DNA from: Oceanospirillum sediminis
GTDB lineage: Bacteria; Pseudomonadota; Gammaproteobacteria; Pseudomonadales; Halomonadaceae
Direction: 5' to 3'
Assembly (NCBI RefSeq): GCF_014164585.1
Contig: NZ_JACJFM010000019.1
Span: 33,411 to 97,410 of the forward strand
Length of the DNA stretch: 64,000 nucleotides
Made by a program: the position numbers and the translations under genes. The notes under the pieces are model-generated. The model did no database searches and was not told the origin of the DNA. It was given only the letters and a program-made list of their open reading frames with translations. Every line of letters starts with the position of its first letter. Positions within the stretch are counted from its first letter, which is position 1. Below, piece after piece: positions 47,754-56,566 of the stretch.

Positions 47754-48056
47754 TTACAGAATTGCTTCTTTAGACGTGGATGCTGGCTCTACATCATGAA
47801 ACGCAACCTCTTCGAAGTCGTAAGAAAAGCCTTTGGCATCAGTCAGCTGAGCTTCTTTTGAGTTAGCTGCAGGCTCAACTGCTTTCAGAACAACTACATC
47901 ATTACTGATGTGGGATACACCAATCAGATTGGCTTCCTGAGAATAACTGGCTGGTTCAATTGCAGAGAAAGGGTTGTTAACAGAGTTATTGTCGGCCATT
48001 ACCTGAGTAGATACAGCAGCAACAGAAGCGATAACCAGTTTAGTAAAAGTATTCAT
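47754..48056 (-). CDS. Small secreted protein with three EPAxxSxEAxL repeats
   Basis: 100 residues. Signal peptide MNTFTKLVIASVAAVSTQVMA, cleavage after Ala21, then a 79-residue acidic mature protein with three copies of an 11-residue motif: EPASYSQEANL (34-44), EPAANSKEAQL (61-71) and EPASTSKEAIL (90-100), 27 and 29 residues apart; the last one ends the protein. Spacers are variable and rich in V, D and F. SD GAGGAA lies 7 nt before ATG. I do not recognise a family. Probably a periplasmic or exported repeat protein; function unknown. Confidence 0.8.
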   Translation of the reverse strand: MNTFTKLVIASVAAVSTQVMADNNSVNNPFSAIEPASYSQEANLIGVSHISNDVVVLKAVEPAANSKEAQLTDAKGFSYDFEEVAFHDVEPASTSKEAIL

Positions 48057-48492
48057 GGATGTTTCCTCTTGAATCGGTAAGTTTTTACTTGATGGTGTGT
48101 ATCTTAATACTGCTGATTTTTTTAGGTAGCCCTCTGTTCGTTACTTGTGTATTAACCCAGAGTTAAAAGCAAAAAATGAACTATTTTTATAGTCTGTTTA
48201 TTTGAAGTTAATTGAATCCAGTTGTCAAATTTTACCGTATTATGCTTCTTGCCTGTAGTGTATGGCTTCTTGCCTGTAGTGTATGGCTTGTTGCCGGGAG
48301 ACGTAAGAGTCATATTTCTGATTCAACTCTTGCCTGTTTAGGGGAGAGACAGGGGACGCAGAGTATTGCACGGATGGACTCTGATATCATTGATGCAGAG
48401 CGCCATTTTCAGGAAACCTGATAGGATGTACGGATCTCTTTGTTCAGTTATGCCTGAAAGCAAAGAGACCCGGAATATGCGTAAATCTGTGA
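48057..48492. other. 436-base gap with a 21-bp tandem repeat
   Basis: Mostly A/T-rich upstream sequence of the repeat-protein gene. At 48244-48294 a 21-bp unit starting GCTTCTTGCCTGTAGTGT is repeated about 2.4 times. A TTG-initiated 69-codon plus-strand frame (48212-48421) runs through the repeat (coding LLACSVW twice) but has no SD; I do not call it a gene. Confidence 0.55.
48244..48294. repeat. 21-bp tandem direct repeat, 2.4 copies
   Basis: Unit start 48244, second copy 48265 and a partial third from 48286 with one change. The period of 21 bp equals two helical turns and also keeps reading frame, so it could be a binding-site array or a replication-slippage product. Confidence 0.8.
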
Positions 48493-48924
48493 TTAGTCTT
48501 TCAACAGCATTACTGAACACTTCGCACGTTCTGCAACGCGGGAAGAAACCGAGCCCAGCAGGAATTCGTCCAGTTTGGATCTGTGATGAGCACGCATCAG
48601 TACCAGATCAATCTTCTGGCGTTTGATATAGCGAGTGATAGACTCTGCAGCTGAGCCTTCAGATACTTTCAGTACTGGTGTGATATCTTCTGGCAGATTT
48701 TTAGCTGCAAATTTTTTCAGTTGTTTCGCAACTTTTTTTACTGCTTTGTCATGCTCTTCTTCACTGAAGTAAGAAGCAACCAGGGCATTGCCATAGCCCG
48801 GAACAACTGCCAGTAAATGCAGCTCTGCTCCATACTCGCTGACTTCACGCAAAGCCAGTTTCAGTGTTTTTTCACAGAATTCTTCTTCGCTCAGGTCAAC
48901 CGGCACTAATACTTTTTCAAACAT
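48493..48924 (-). CDS. Universal stress protein (UspA family)
   Basis: 143 residues: FEKVLVPVDLSEEEFCEKTL at the start, LHLLAVVPG, KIDLVLMRAHHRSKLDEFLLGSVSSRV and SVMLLKD at the end. The usual ATP-binding G-2x-G-9x-G(S/T) motif is altered: MRAHHRSKLDEFLLGSVSSRV keeps only the last G-S, so ATP binding is doubtful. SD AAGGAA. It lies near a TRAP transporter; in Halomonas the UspA-like TeaD is encoded with and regulates the TRAP transporter TeaABC, so a link is possible but a small gene intervenes here. Confidence 0.9.
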   Translation of the reverse strand: MFEKVLVPVDLSEEEFCEKTLKLALREVSEYGAELHLLAVVPGYGNALVASYFSEEEHDKAVKKVAKQLKKFAAKNLPEDITPVLKVSEGSAAESITRYIKRQKIDLVLMRAHHRSKLDEFLLGSVSSRVAERAKCSVMLLKD

Positions 48925-49025
48925 TGTTCATTCCTTGTTTCCTGGCCAGTCGGGATGGCTGGCGGGAAGGAGCCATTGCTCCTGTAATTCGCTACGGTTT
49001 AGTGTAACGCTTGTCATATTGCAGG

Positions 49026-49062
49026 CCTGTGTATTAAGCGCGATATTTTGTTAATACACAGG
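49026..49062. promoter_or_regulatory. Perfect 12-bp inverted repeat between small gene and usp
   Basis: CCTGTGTATTAA (49026-49037) and TTAATACACAGG (49051-49062) with a 13-base spacer. No T-run on either side. It sits about 100 bases before the usp start and 55 bases past the stop of the small gene, so it may be an operator for usp or an mRNA 3'-end hairpin. Confidence 0.6.
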
Positions 49063-49116
49063 TAACTCATTGCTTTAACTCAAATTTCTGATTTATAGCA
49101 TCATCATGGGATAGGA

Positions 49117-49344
49117 TCAGTATGTTGAGTCAGCAATGGTGACGCATCCTTTCTCTCTGGATTGCTGCTGAGTAACCCACCGCTGAGCATCTTCTGCGCT
49201 CTGGGCATAAAACACAATGCGAGGAACCGGGTTCAGCAGTCCATGATGTCCCATCTCATAACGATACACCCAGTGACTGTCTTGTGCGAACTGGCGGATT
49301 TTCAGGGCAAAGCGAACCGGAGAAATTGGATTGTAAGTGCTCAT
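49117..49344 (-). CDS. Unknown 75-residue protein, paralogue of the gene at 46432
   Basis: Begins MSTYNPISPVRFALKIRQFA and contains WVYRYEMGHHG, PVPRIVFYAQS and GCVTIADSTY. Gap-free alignment to the 72-residue protein at 46432. Shared features suggest a small alpha/beta domain; the near-invariant block WVYRY.MGH.G.L.PVPRIVFYA is the probable functional core. No SD is obvious for either copy. It lies between the TRAP permease gene and usp, all on the minus strand. Family and role unknown. Confidence 0.78.
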   Translation of the reverse strand: MSTYNPISPVRFALKIRQFAQDSHWVYRYEMGHHGLLNPVPRIVFYAQSAEDAQRWVTQQQSREKGCVTIADSTY

Positions 49345-49434
49345 AACAGGTCTGTTTAAGAGTAAGTGAATTCAGGTTTCGGGTTTATGTGGATGTGTTT
49401 TACCAGTTCGAATCCAGAGGATGCTGTCCTGGTG

Positions 49435-49473
49435 ATAAAAAACAGGCCCGATCTGAAATCAGATCGGGCCTGT
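49435..49473 (-). terminator. Terminator of the TRAP permease gene
   Basis: A perfect 15-bp stem ACAGGCCCGATCTGA/TCAGATCGGGCCTGT; read on the minus strand it is followed by TTTTT. Immediately past the permease stop. Confidence 0.92.
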
Positions 49474-49477
49474 CGGT

Positions 49478-52120
49478 TTAGCTATGACTACCTGCCGGAG
49501 ATGCAGATACCTGATCGGCATTCCGTCGGCGGCGCTGAATCATAATCAGCATGACTAACAAAGCCAGTGCCGGAATGTACATCAGCTGTTTCGGTGGCTG
49601 GGCCTGAGGCACCTGCACACCTGTGATAATCTGATCAAAGGCCAGACCGGCTTTTTCGGCCGCACTGTCAAAGCCTACGTAATCGACAATCACTTTGTCG
49701 TTGTTGTTCAGCAATTCGATACCGATTCCGGCCAGGCGTTCCTGACCGTTGCTGCCTTCACCCAGCGTCAGGTTGGCGACAAAAGAACGTGCATTACCGA
49801 CAGCATCTTCACCTTCAATCCAGAAGCGCAGTTCTGTGCCTGGTTCAACGTTATCCAGAGTTTGTACTACGGCGGATGGTTCAACCAGCTTGTAAGGTTC
49901 AACAATACGATCCATCCAGAAACCCGGACGGAACATCGAGAAGGCAATCAGCAGCAGCAGCACCGTTTCATACCAGCGGCTCCGGCTGAAGAAATAGCCC
50001 TGGGTTGCTGCGGTGAACACCAGCATAGCGATGGTTGATGTGATAAAGATCTGAACCCCTTCCAGCCAGGTGACATCAATTAGCAGCAGGTCGGTATTGA
50101 ATATAAACAGGAATGGCAGTGCAGCGGTACGCAGGCTGTAAGCAAAGGCAACGAAGCCGGTACGAATCGGATCGCCACCGGATACTGCCGCTGCAGCAAA
50201 GGATGCCAGGCCCACAGGCGGTGTAACATCGGCCATAATGCCGAAGTAGAACACGAACAGGTGAACGGCGATCAGAGGCACGATCAGGCCGGATTCCTGA
50301 CCCAGTGAGATCACCACAGGTGCCAGCAAGGATGATACGACGATGTAGTTAGCCGTGGTTGGCAGACCCATACCCAGAATCAGACTCAGTACTGCAGTCA
50401 GAATCAGCATCAGCAGCAGGTTGCCCATCGACAGCACTTCGACCAGATCAGCCAGTACAGAGCCGACACCGGTCTGAGATACTGCACCTACGATAATGCC
50501 TGCAGTCGCTGTCGCAATACCGATACCGATCATATTACGGGCACCGGTAATCAGGCCGTCGATCAGTTCTGCAAACCCCTGATTCAGGCGTGTACCCAGA
50601 TTCTGTTCCTGACGGAAGAAAGCCATTAACGGACGCTGAGTCAGCAGAATAGCGACCATCAGTGCCGTCGCCCAGAAGGCTGACAGGCCCGGAGACAGAC
50701 GCTCAATCATCAGGCACCAGACCAGTACGACCACAGGCAGCAGGAAGTGCAGGCCGGATTTTACCGTTGGGCCCACTTCTGGCAGCTCTACCATAGGCTG
50801 GTTCGGGTCATCCAGTTTCAGATCCGGTACTTTGGCAGCAAAGCGAATCAGAGCGATATACACCGCGGCGAGCAGAACAGCAATCACCAGTCCCGCCAGC
50901 TCACCAAACACAGGCTTAATCCAGCCAATGCCGTAGTATACGCCAAAGGCGATCAGGGCTGTGGCCAGGAAACCGCTCAGAATACCGATCAGACGTGCCT
51001 GCCAGCTTTTGATCACACCACGGCGTGGCAGACCCTGCATGTCCTGCTTCAGGGCTTCCAGATGCACGATGTAGATCAGTGCCAGATAAGAAATCAGTGC
51101 AGGCAGGAAAGCGTGGGTAATCACCTGAACGTAAGAGATGCCAACATATTCCACCATCAGGAACGCTGCAGCGCCCATCACAGGCGGCATAATCTGACCA
51201 TTCACCGAAGAAGCTACTTCGACCGCACCGGCTTTTTCTGAGCTGAAGCCTACGCGCTTCATCATTGGAATGGTAAAAGTACCTGTGGTCACTACGTTAG
51301 CAATGGATGAGCCTGAGATCAGTCCGGTCAGGCCAGACGATACGACGGCTGCTTTTGCCGGGCCACCACGCATATGCCCCAGCAGAGAGAAGGCAACCTG
51401 AATAAAGTAGTTACCTGCCCCGGCTTTATCCAGCAGAGCGCCGAATAATACAAACAGGAAAACGAAGTTAGAGGATACCCCCAGTGCGATACCGAATACG
51501 CCTTCGGTGGTTAGCCACTGGTGATTGATCAGCTCTTCCAGAGAGACACCCTTGTGAGCAATCAGCTCTGGCATGTAAGCGCCACCCAGGGAGTATGTCA
51601 GAAAGACAATCGCCACGATCATCAGAGGCGGTCCCAGAGTACGACGCGCCGCTTCCAGCAACAGTACCAGACCTGTGATGGCTACCACCAGATCCTGGGT
51701 ATTTGGCAGGCCTGGCCGGGTCGCCAGCTGCTCATAAAAGACGAAAATATAGGAGGCGCCAAACGCCCCCAGCAGTGACAGAGCGATATCTGTTACCGGA
51801 ATATGATGTCGCGGTGAACCGGTAAACGCCGGGTAGGCCGTGAAAGCCAGAAATGTTGCAAAACCCAGGTGTATTGCGCGTACTTCAGTGTCATTGAAGA
51901 TGCCAAAACTTCCGATGATCGGCCAGTCATAAAATGGCAGTGGGGATGCGATCCACAGCTGGAACAAAGACCAGACCAGGGCTGCACCTAGCAGTACTTT
52001 GCCTTGCCAGCCATCAGGTATACGGGCACCGGTATCATTGGCGGCAACCATATCCTGGAGATCTTTATCATCGGATGTCTGATCGGCAGCGTCAGCCGGT
52101 CCGCTATGCAGATTCGTCAT
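49478..52120 (-). CDS. TRAP transporter fused permease (DctQM, TAXI type) with DUF3394-like tail
   Basis: 880 residues: an N-terminal four-helix DctQ-like part, a DctM-like part of about 12 helices (LFGALLDKAGAGNYFIQVAF, SGLTGLISGSSIANVVTTGTFTIP, GMGLPTTANYIVVSSLLAP) and a C-terminal extracytoplasmic segment (about 720-850, GIGIELLNNNDKVIVDYVG, AAEKAGLAFDQIITGV) before a last helix. Works with the TAXI binding protein encoded upstream to import a solute with Na+ or H+. The substrate cannot be told; fused TAXI permeases often carry C4/C5 dicarboxylates or amino acids. SD GAGGAG. A terminator-like stem separates it from the binding-protein gene. Confidence 0.95.
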   Translation of the reverse strand: MTNLHSGPADAADQTSDDKDLQDMVAANDTGARIPDGWQGKVLLGAALVWSLFQLWIASPLPFYDWPIIGSFGIFNDTEVRAIHLGFATFLAFTAYPAFTGSPRHHIPVTDIALSLLGAFGASYIFVFYEQLATRPGLPNTQDLVVAITGLVLLLEAARRTLGPPLMIVAIVFLTYSLGGAYMPELIAHKGVSLEELINHQWLTTEGVFGIALGVSSNFVFLFVLFGALLDKAGAGNYFIQVAFSLLGHMRGGPAKAAVVSSGLTGLISGSSIANVVTTGTFTIPMMKRVGFSSEKAGAVEVASSVNGQIMPPVMGAAAFLMVEYVGISYVQVITHAFLPALISYLALIYIVHLEALKQDMQGLPRRGVIKSWQARLIGILSGFLATALIAFGVYYGIGWIKPVFGELAGLVIAVLLAAVYIALIRFAAKVPDLKLDDPNQPMVELPEVGPTVKSGLHFLLPVVVLVWCLMIERLSPGLSAFWATALMVAILLTQRPLMAFFRQEQNLGTRLNQGFAELIDGLITGARNMIGIGIATATAGIIVGAVSQTGVGSVLADLVEVLSMGNLLLMLILTAVLSLILGMGLPTTANYIVVSSLLAPVVISLGQESGLIVPLIAVHLFVFYFGIMADVTPPVGLASFAAAAVSGGDPIRTGFVAFAYSLRTAALPFLFIFNTDLLLIDVTWLEGVQIFITSTIAMLVFTAATQGYFFSRSRWYETVLLLLIAFSMFRPGFWMDRIVEPYKLVEPSAVVQTLDNVEPGTELRFWIEGEDAVGNARSFVANLTLGEGSNGQERLAGIGIELLNNNDKVIVDYVGFDSAAEKAGLAFDQIITGVQVPQAQPPKQLMYIPALALLVMLIMIQRRRRNADQVSASPAGSHS

Positions 52121-52142
52121 ATCAGCTCCTCAGTGTTGGGGT

Positions 52143-52207
52143 AAAAAAAAGCCCTCTGCACCGCTGATCCCGGGCACGCGTGGGTCAGACGAGTCAGAGG
52201 GGCTTAA
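52143..52207 (-). terminator. Attenuating stem between the TAXI binding-protein gene and permease
   Basis: AAGCCCTCTG (52149-52158) pairs with CAGAGGGGCTT (52195-52205; one bulged base), long loop, and on the minus strand the stem runs into an 8-T tail. It lies between the binding-protein stop and the permease start, so the binding protein can be made in excess over the permease, as is usual for such transporters. Confidence 0.75.
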
Positions 52208-52355
52208 AAGGAAGAACCTTCCAAAAGAAACGCACTTTAAAGAAACTCACCTTAAATCAGCACGTTTTAAAAATGTTCAGATAAAAGCGTGCTGGTAAAA
52301 AGTGCGCAGGCATCCGGGACGTGGATGCCTGCTCAAAGGCATGACAGGGCGAGAG

Positions 52356-53345
52356 TTACATCCAGCCACGCTCTTTGTAGTAACGGATTGCACCTTCATG
52401 CAGAGGTGCTGACAGACCGGCAGAAATCATCGTCTTAGGGTCCAGGTTAGCGAATGCCGGATGCAGACGCTTGAAGCGGTCGAAGTTGTCAAATACAGAC
52501 TTAACCACCTGGTATACCGTGTCTGCATCAACTGTTGATGAGGTCACCATAGTCGCAGCATTACCAAAAGTGGTTACATCGCTGTCAGAACCTTTATACA
52601 TGCCACCTTTAATGGTTGCCTTGGCGTAGAAATCGTTGCTGTTAATCAGCTTGTCGATTACAGGGCCAGTTACAGGAATCACTTTAGCGTCACAAGATGT
52701 GGTTGCTTCTTTGATTGCACCGGATGGGTGACCAACAGAGTACAGCATAGCGTCAATCTTGTTGTCGCACAGTGCCTGAGCCTGCTCAGAGGCTTTCAGC
52801 TCAGAAGCCAGCTTGAAAGTGCCTTTATCCCAGCCTTTCTCTGACATGATCAGTTCCATCGTACCGCGGGTACCTGACCCCGGATTCTGCAGGTTAACGC
52901 GCTTACCTGCCAGATCGTCAAAGTGCTCGATGCCGGAATCAGCACGGGCTACTACCGTGAAAGGCTCGTTGTGAACAGAGAACAGAGCGCGCAGCTCATT
53001 GAATTTACCCTGTTTCTTGAAAGAATCGTGCTTTTCGCCGTTCAGCGCATAGTACTGCCAGTCAGACTGAGCCATGCCCATGTCCTGCTGACCCTGACGA
53101 ATCGCATTGATGTTTGCTACAGAACCACCGGTAGAAGGGGCTGTACATTTGATACCGTGATCACTGGTGCCGCGGTTAACCAGACGACACATAGACTGAC
53201 CCACAACGTAGTAAACACCGGTCTGACCACCCGTACCTATGGTAACGAAAGTCTGATTAGCGCTGGCGCTTACGGAACCGAAGGAAGCGGCGATACCGAC
53301 TGCTGAAGACAGCAGGGTTGTGGCAAATTTAGTTTTCAGAGACAT
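52356..53345 (-). CDS. TAXI family TRAP solute-binding protein
   Basis: 329 residues. Signal peptide MSLKTKFATTLLSSAVGIAA...SASA, then the TAXI hallmark TFVTIGTGGQTGVYYVVGQSMCRLVNR, APSTGGSVANINAIRQGQQDMGMAQSD, GKRVNLQNPGSGTRGTME, LKASEQAQALCDNKIDA and MLYSVGHPSGAIKEA. I chose ATG 53345 because AAGGG lies 7 nt before it and it puts the signal peptide at the N-terminus; the longer frame to 53510 adds 55 residues of non-family sequence. Partner of the fused permease; its regulator may be the divergent kinase at 53830. Confidence 0.95.
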   Translation of the reverse strand: MSLKTKFATTLLSSAVGIAASFGSVSASANQTFVTIGTGGQTGVYYVVGQSMCRLVNRGTSDHGIKCTAPSTGGSVANINAIRQGQQDMGMAQSDWQYYALNGEKHDSFKKQGKFNELRALFSVHNEPFTVVARADSGIEHFDDLAGKRVNLQNPGSGTRGTMELIMSEKGWDKGTFKLASELKASEQAQALCDNKIDAMLYSVGHPSGAIKEATTSCDAKVIPVTGPVIDKLINSNDFYAKATIKGGMYKGSDSDVTTFGNAATMVTSSTVDADTVYQVVKSVFDNFDRFKRLHPAFANLDPKTMISAGLSAPLHEGAIRYYKERGWM

Positions 53346-53829
53346 GGTGACCCTTCTTATCGTTATTATCCCGCCATCCGATGATCCGGTGACAGGAAGG
53401 TGGTTTTCATCAAAACATCTGAAGCAGCTAACAGCCAGCCTGTACTTAACTGAAGAATCCGTCGGGCAAAAAGATTGGTCAGGGCCAATAATCTGAACAA
53501 TCCGTGACATTGTCTGTCAGTTGTATCGGGCTAAAGCTGTTATCTGAGCCTGTCTGCAGTTGCTCTGTCAGGAGGCAATAACAAGGTACTGTAAACTTGT
53601 GTACAGGCAGACCGCCTTTCATGCCAATAAAACCTCCTTTCGTGCCATTGATGTGATGGATATTTCATTTTTCTGAAAACAGCGTGAATTTTTTTGATAA
53701 TTCAGGGGGCGAGGTGAGAGGGGGCAACAAATAGCGTATTAATTGTGTCCTGAGCCTGATCTCAGGTTTGCAGTGGTTGTGATGGCGTTATATTGTCGTT
53801 CTGTCCGGACCTGACAATGAAAATGCCCT
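53346..53829. other. 484-base divergent intergenic region, TAXI gene / histidine kinase
   Basis: No gene seen. It holds a pair of direct repeats 21 bp apart (53613-53649, separate entry) and an imperfect inverted repeat CTGTA/TACAG near 53588-53605. It must carry the promoters for both divergent genes; I cannot fix -10 or -35 boxes. Confidence 0.55.
53613..53649. promoter_or_regulatory. Direct repeats CCTTTC-TGCCA in the TAXI/kinase intergenic region
   Basis: CGCCTTTCATGCCAAT (53613) and CTCCTTTCGTGCCATT (53634) share CCTTTC-N-TGCCA at a distance of 21 bp, two helical turns. This layout suits a dimeric regulator bound to one face of the DNA, for example a response regulator controlling the TAXI genes. 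Inference only. Confidence 0.45.
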
Positions 53830-55530
53830 ATGTCTCTGTTTGCTCGCTTTAAACTCTTCTGTCAGCAGAATCCGCTGGGGATTCGCCTGTTGACTGCGAT
53901 TCTGATCTGTAGCTCGGCGATTACTCTGGTGGCTACCGGGACGCAATTATGGATCGACTACCGGTATGAAGTGTCTGCGATTGATGAGCGGTTGCGTCAG
54001 ATCGAAAACAGTTCTCTGAAAAGTCTGTCGAACAGTCTGTGGGAGATCAGTCCTGCCCAGGTTCAGGTACAGCTGGATGGCTTGATTCAGTTGCCTGATG
54101 TGCGTTATCTGTCAATCAGCTCTCAATACGGTGATGCTTATGCTGCTGGAAAAAAGCCGATTCATGGGCCGTTATTACACCGTTACTATGAACTGACACA
54201 TACCAACCACAAGGGAGAAGAGGTTCCGGTTGGTGATCTGACTCTGATTATCAGCCTTGATGATGTCTACCGTCGTCTGGGAGATAAAGTTCTGTTGATT
54301 CTGGCATCTCAGGGCATTAAGACGTTTCTGGTCTCTGTGTTTATTCTCAGTATCTTTCATCATCTGGTAACCCGCCATTTGAGTACGATGGCTGGTTATG
54401 CCCGGCGCCTTAAACTGGATCAGCTGGAGTCCTCTCTGATTTTGAGCCGATCAGAACGGCGGGATGATGAATTAAGCGATGTGGTCTCAGCGATGAACAG
54501 CATGCGAGAATCGATTCAGACTGATGTCAGAAAAAGAGAAGAAGCAGAACGATCACTGGCACAAATGAATCAGCAGCTGGAGCAGCTGAACAGCGATCTG
54601 GAAAGTCGGGTAGAGCAACGTACCAGACAGTTAGCAGAACGCGGGCGGGAGCTGGAGAGTCGCGGTTTGTTACTGGAAGAGCGTAGTCGTCAACTGGAAG
54701 AACGCACTCTGGAGCTGGAGATGCGCAATCATGACCTGGAAGATGCACTGATCCGGTTGAAATCCGCTCAGCAACAACTGGTGGAATCTGAAAAAATGGC
54801 GGCATTGGGTGAACTAGTGGCCGGGGTGGCTCATGAGATCAATACTCCGATTGGCATTGGTTTTACGTCGGCTACTTTTCTGGCTGATCAGGCTCGCCAG
54901 GCAACACAGAAAAATCCGGAGGATCGTTTTGCCAGCCTGACTCTGGAAAGCAGTGAATTGATTGGACAGCACCTGGAGCGCGCGGCTCAACTGGTGCGTG
55001 CCTTTAAACAGGTATCCGTTGATCAGTCCAGTGAGCAAAGACGTAAATTCGATCTGATCTGTTATCTGGATGAGATTCTGTTATCTCTGCGTCCCGGTCT
55101 GAAAACCTGTCAGCCTGAGATTAATATTTCCGGGCCGGATTCACTCTGGCTGGACAGCTATCCGGGCAGTTTTTACCAGATCTTCAGCAACCTGATTCTG
55201 AACTCTGTGATTCACGGCTTTGAACATCAGTCAGGGGGAAGAATTGATATTCAGGTTAGTCTGATAGACGCAACGGATATCACATCGGCTGAGCAGAGTC
55301 CGCAATGGCTTGAGATTGAATATAAAGATAATGGTAAAGGCATACCAGAAGGCTGGGAAACCCGATTATTTGAACCTTTTATTACCTCTAAACGTAACCA
55401 GGGGTGTAGTGGTCTGGGGATGCATATTTCATATAATCTGGTACACCAGTTACTACAGGGCAGTATTCAGTGTCAGCCATCAGAACAAGGTGTATTTTTT
55501 CGTATCAAAGTACCAGCCTGTTGTGAGTAA
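53830..55530 (+). CDS. Membrane sensor histidine kinase with long coiled coil
   Basis: 566 residues: membrane helices at about 17-38 and 158-180, a periplasmic domain of about 115 residues between them, then a HAMP-like linker and a heptad-rich coiled coil (about 235-325, repeats of [20 protein letters not shown]) leading to the H-box [14 protein letters not shown] (His near 335), N-box [14 protein letters not shown]1 DNGKGIPEG and G2 [16 protein letters not shown]. No receiver or regulator gene adjoins. It is divergent from the TAXI binding-protein gene and convergent (25-base gap) with a second TAXI gene, suggesting that it senses the TAXI substrate. Confidence 0.93.
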   Translation: MSLFARFKLFCQQNPLGIRLLTAILICSSAITLVATGTQLWIDYRYEVSAIDERLRQIENSSLKSLSNSLWEISPAQVQVQLDGLIQLPDVRYLSISSQYGDAYAAGKKPIHGPLLHRYYELTHTNHKGEEVPVGDLTLIISLDDVYRRLGDKVLLILASQGIKTFLVSVFILSIFHHLVTRHLSTMAGYARRLKLDQLESSLILSRSERRDDELSDVVSAMNSMRESIQTDVRKREEAERSLAQMNQQLEQLNSDLESRVEQRTRQLAERGRELESRGLLLEERSRQLEERTLELEMRNHDLEDALIRLKSAQQQLVESEKMAALGELVAGVAHEINTPIGIGFTSATFLADQARQATQKNPEDRFASLTLESSELIGQHLERAAQLVRAFKQVSVDQSSEQRRKFDLICYLDEILLSLRPGLKTCQPEINISGPDSLWLDSYPGSFYQIFSNLILNSVIHGFEHQSGGRIDIQVSLIDATDITSAEQSPQWLEIEYKDNGKGIPEGWETRLFEPFITSKRNQGCSGLGMHISYNLVHQLLQGSIQCQPSEQGVFFRIKVPACCE

Positions 55531-55555
55531 GTGATGGCATCAGAGTCAGATGCTT

Positions 55556-56566
55556 TTATTGTTGTCGGGTCAGCAGCCCTTGTTCTCTGAAATAACGCTC
55601 TGCACCAGGGTGCATCGGGGTGGCCAGTGGAGTGTTAATCATACGATGCGCTTCCAGTAACTCAAAGGCCGGATGCATACGTTTAAAATGATCGAACTGT
55701 TCAAAAAGGGAACGTACAAGATTATAAGCCACTTCATCCGGCAGATCAGAGCGGGTGAACAGAATAGCGTTGACTCCGGCCGTTTTTACATCAGGCATAT
55801 CTGTTGAGTACAAAGCACCTGGAATAGATACCGGCTGGTAATGGCTGTTCTGCCGTGTCAGAGCGGCGATATCTTCTGGCATCAATGGGATTAGCTGGCT
55901 GTCACAATCACGAATGGCTTCTTTAATAGCACCACTGGGATGGCCGACAACATATAAGGTGGCATCAATACGGTTATCGCATAATGCCTGGGCCTGCTCA
56001 GCCGGTTCCAGTTCAAGCACTTCTGAAAAGTCATCCAGTAACCAGCCCCGTGATGTCATCAGAATATCCATCGTCAGGCGCTGACTGCTGCCTTGCCTTC
56101 CTGTGTTAAAGCGTTTTCCTCGTAAGTCAGAAAACTGATCAATACTGGCATCTTTTCGAACCAGTACAGAGATATACTCAGGAAACAGGCCGGTCAGGGT
56201 TCTGAGCCCCGGTGCGGGTTCAGAGAAATCGCCCTGGCCCTGATAGGCATTATTCAACTGTCCTGCTTCTGCAATACCCAGATCCAGCTCGCCGGAAACT
56301 ACCTGCAGTAAGTTGCTGACAGAACCCGGTGTGCTGCGTAAAGCACAGCGAGTACCATGAATATTTCTCTGCAGATTCACAAGGCGACAAATTGCACCGC
56401 CTGTCGGATAATACAGCCCGGTAACACCACCAGTGCCCAGAGATATAATCTGCCGGTTACTGTCGGCATACATCAGGCCTGAACCTGTTATAGCAACAAA
56501 TAAACAGGCTATTCTGCTGATCCCTGTCAGAATCCTTTTATGCCAGTGTTTCATTGTTGTTTTCAT
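55556..56566 (-). CDS. Second TAXI family solute-binding protein, no permease
   Basis: About 336 residues with a signal peptide ending near GLMYADS, then IISLGTGGVTGLYYPTGGAICRLVN, RSTPGSVSNLLQVVSGELDLGIAEAG, GKRFNTGRQGSSQRLTMD, LEPAEQAQALCDNRIDA and VVGHPSGAIKEAI. Clearly a paralogue of the protein at 52356. Starts at GTG 56575, ATG 56566 and ATG 56554 are all possible; GGAGGG sits close upstream. No permease gene accompanies it, and it lies next to the kinase at 53830 and before a chemoreceptor, so it may present its ligand to a sensor. Transport through the first permease is the alternative. Confidence 0.92.
   Translation of the reverse strand: MKTTMKHWHKRILTGISRIACLFVAITGSGLMYADSNRQIISLGTGGVTGLYYPTGGAICRLVNLQRNIHGTRCALRSTPGSVSNLLQVVSGELDLGIAEAGQLNNAYQGQGDFSEPAPGLRTLTGLFPEYISVLVRKDASIDQFSDLRGKRFNTGRQGSSQRLTMDILMTSRGWLLDDFSEVLELEPAEQAQALCDNRIDATLYVVGHPSGAIKEAIRDCDSQLIPLMPEDIAALTRQNSHYQPVSIPGALYSTDMPDVKTAGVNAILFTRSDLPDEVAYNLVRSLFEQFDHFKRMHPAFELLEAHRMINTPLATPMHPGAERYFREQGLLTRQQ

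Noticed and set aside
48212..48421. 69-codon TTG frame with LLACSVW twice, lipoprotein-like
   Set aside because: The hydrophobic repeat comes from the 21-bp DNA tandem repeat; no SD and the rest is not protein-like.
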